Shown here: positions 63,564 through 64,000 of the stretch, in pieces
Position numbering within the stretch: position 1 is the first letter of the stretch
How the letters are laid out: every line of letters begins with the position of its first letter
DNA from: Zasmidium citrigriseum
Taxonomy: Eukaryota > Ascomycota > Dothideomycetes > Mycosphaerellales > Mycosphaerellaceae
NCBI GenBank assembly: GCA_002786025.1
Contig: NHNW01000022.1
Location: 248,001-312,000, forward strand
Direction: 5' to 3'
Length of the DNA stretch: 64,000 nt
The notes under the pieces: generated by a model
What the model saw: only the letters and a program-made list of their open reading frames with translations
The model's database searches: none
Told to the model about the DNA's origin: nothing
Translations under genes and position numbers: made by a program

Positions 63564-64000
63564 ATGCCGTCGACAATAAGCTCGCCACGAGACTCTCGCT
63601 GGGGCAAAGGCCGCTCGCTCATCCAAAATTCCATCACTTGGCTCTCCACAACGTTCCGTGCTTCACGTCAAGAACCCAAAATGCACAGCAGCCTGGCCAT
63701 CCGAAATTCCGAAGACTCTACATCAACGACCATTTCCACATTAAACGAACCAACGACAGCTCAAGATTCAGCCTCACGAAAAAGCACCTCAAGCATGCAA
63801 AGCAAATTACCCGAGAACAAAAGAGCCCCAACAGACGCCTCCCTCCTCGGCCTCCCGGGCGAACTCCGCAACCAAATCTACTACCACGCCCTCGTCTCCG
63901 ACAAAATGATCAAAATCACCCCCTCCTCCCACCACCAACCCGGCCTCTTACTCACCAACCGCCAAATCCGACACGAAGCCCTCTCAATCTACGAAACAAT
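63564..64000 (+). CDS. Partial F-box/2EXR-like fungal protein, cut by the window edge
   Basis: First 145 residues of a gene that continues past 64000. Seen: a Ser/Thr/Arg-rich N-terminus followed by ASLLGLPGELRNQIYYHALV and PGLLLTNRQIRHEALSIYE. This pairing (LPGELRNQIY ... L..TNRQIRHEAL.IYY) is the usual start of a large group of fungal proteins related to F-box and 2EXR proteins. No further function can be read from the visible part. Confidence 0.7.
   Translation, partial: MPSTISSPRDSRWGKGRSLIQNSITWLSTTFRASRQEPKMHSSLAIRNSEDSTSTTISTLNEPTTAQDSASRKSTSSMQSKLPENKRAPTDASLLGLPGELRNQIYYHALVSDKMIKITPSSHHQPGLLLTNRQIRHEALSIYET

Overview
This is a piece of a filamentous ascomycete nuclear genome, most likely a Dothideomycete (Capnodiales/Mycosphaerellales type). 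The evidence is balanced base composition, genes on both strands at about one per 1.8 kb, very short introns (about 44-64 nt; the longest are 152 and 88 nt) with GT..AG ends and CTAAC/CTGAC branch sites, and fungus-only families (HET, DUF3176, DUF6594, DUF6604, DUF3431, GH128, VTC4, CAP10). The ORFs were joined by hand into spliced models. Nearly all sum to an exact multiple of three; the exceptions are reported as frameshifts.

Layout. 0-4.6 kb: an alpha/beta-hydrolase, then a gene-poor stretch holding one small cysteine-rich three-exon gene. 4.6-14.1 kb: a transport/catabolism block with an FAD amine-oxidase-like gene divergent from an amino-acid permease, a type II haloacid dehalogenase tail-to-tail with the permease, a HET-domain gene broken by an in-frame TGA, and an MFS sugar transporter. 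14.7 kb: a tRNA-Gly(GCC) gene interrupted twice by 54-nt GT..AG insertions. 15.4-20.2 kb: a CorA-like channel with a decayed copy of its own 3' end beside it, and cullin-3. 20.5-29.7 kb: a large GPI-anchored Ser/Thr-rich wall protein, a GH128 beta-1,3-glucanase and an EMP70/TM9 protein. 30-36.3 kb: an alpha/beta-hydrolase (frameshifted), a CAP10 glycosyltransferase, a hypothetical protein, an SRPBCC protein and a flavin split-barrel protein. 37-39.5 kb: polyphosphate polymerase Vtc4. 40.6-43.1 kb: a knottin-like secreted peptide and a secreted propeller-like protein (frameshifted). 43.6-48.6 kb: a fungal transcription-factor-like protein and a DUF6604 protein. 49-52.5 kb: a methyltransferase, an Hsp31/DJ-1 protein and a Pgc1-like phosphodiesterase. 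53.6-56.7 kb: convergent DUF6594 and DUF3176 membrane proteins. 57.3-60.4 kb: NAA30 divergent from PDAT/Lro1. 60.5-64 kb: a DUF3431 protein (frameshifted), a small hypothetical protein and the 5' part of a gene running off the window.

How the genes fit together. No secondary-metabolite cluster is visible. The permease, FAD oxidase and dehalogenase look like a small nutrient-scavenging group. The GPI protein, GH128 enzyme, TM9 protein and CAP10 transferase all concern the secretory pathway and cell wall. Cul3, Vtc4, NAA30 and PDAT are housekeeping genes.

The most unusual signal is the tRNA-Gly gene. Removing two 54-nt pieces that each look like spliceosomal introns gives a perfect 71-nt cloverleaf with anticodon GCC. 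The two breaks fall at tRNA positions 25/26 and 59/60, not at the usual eukaryotic 37/38. Three separate genes also carry single-base shifts in or next to G/C homopolymers, which points to residual assembly errors as much as to gene decay.
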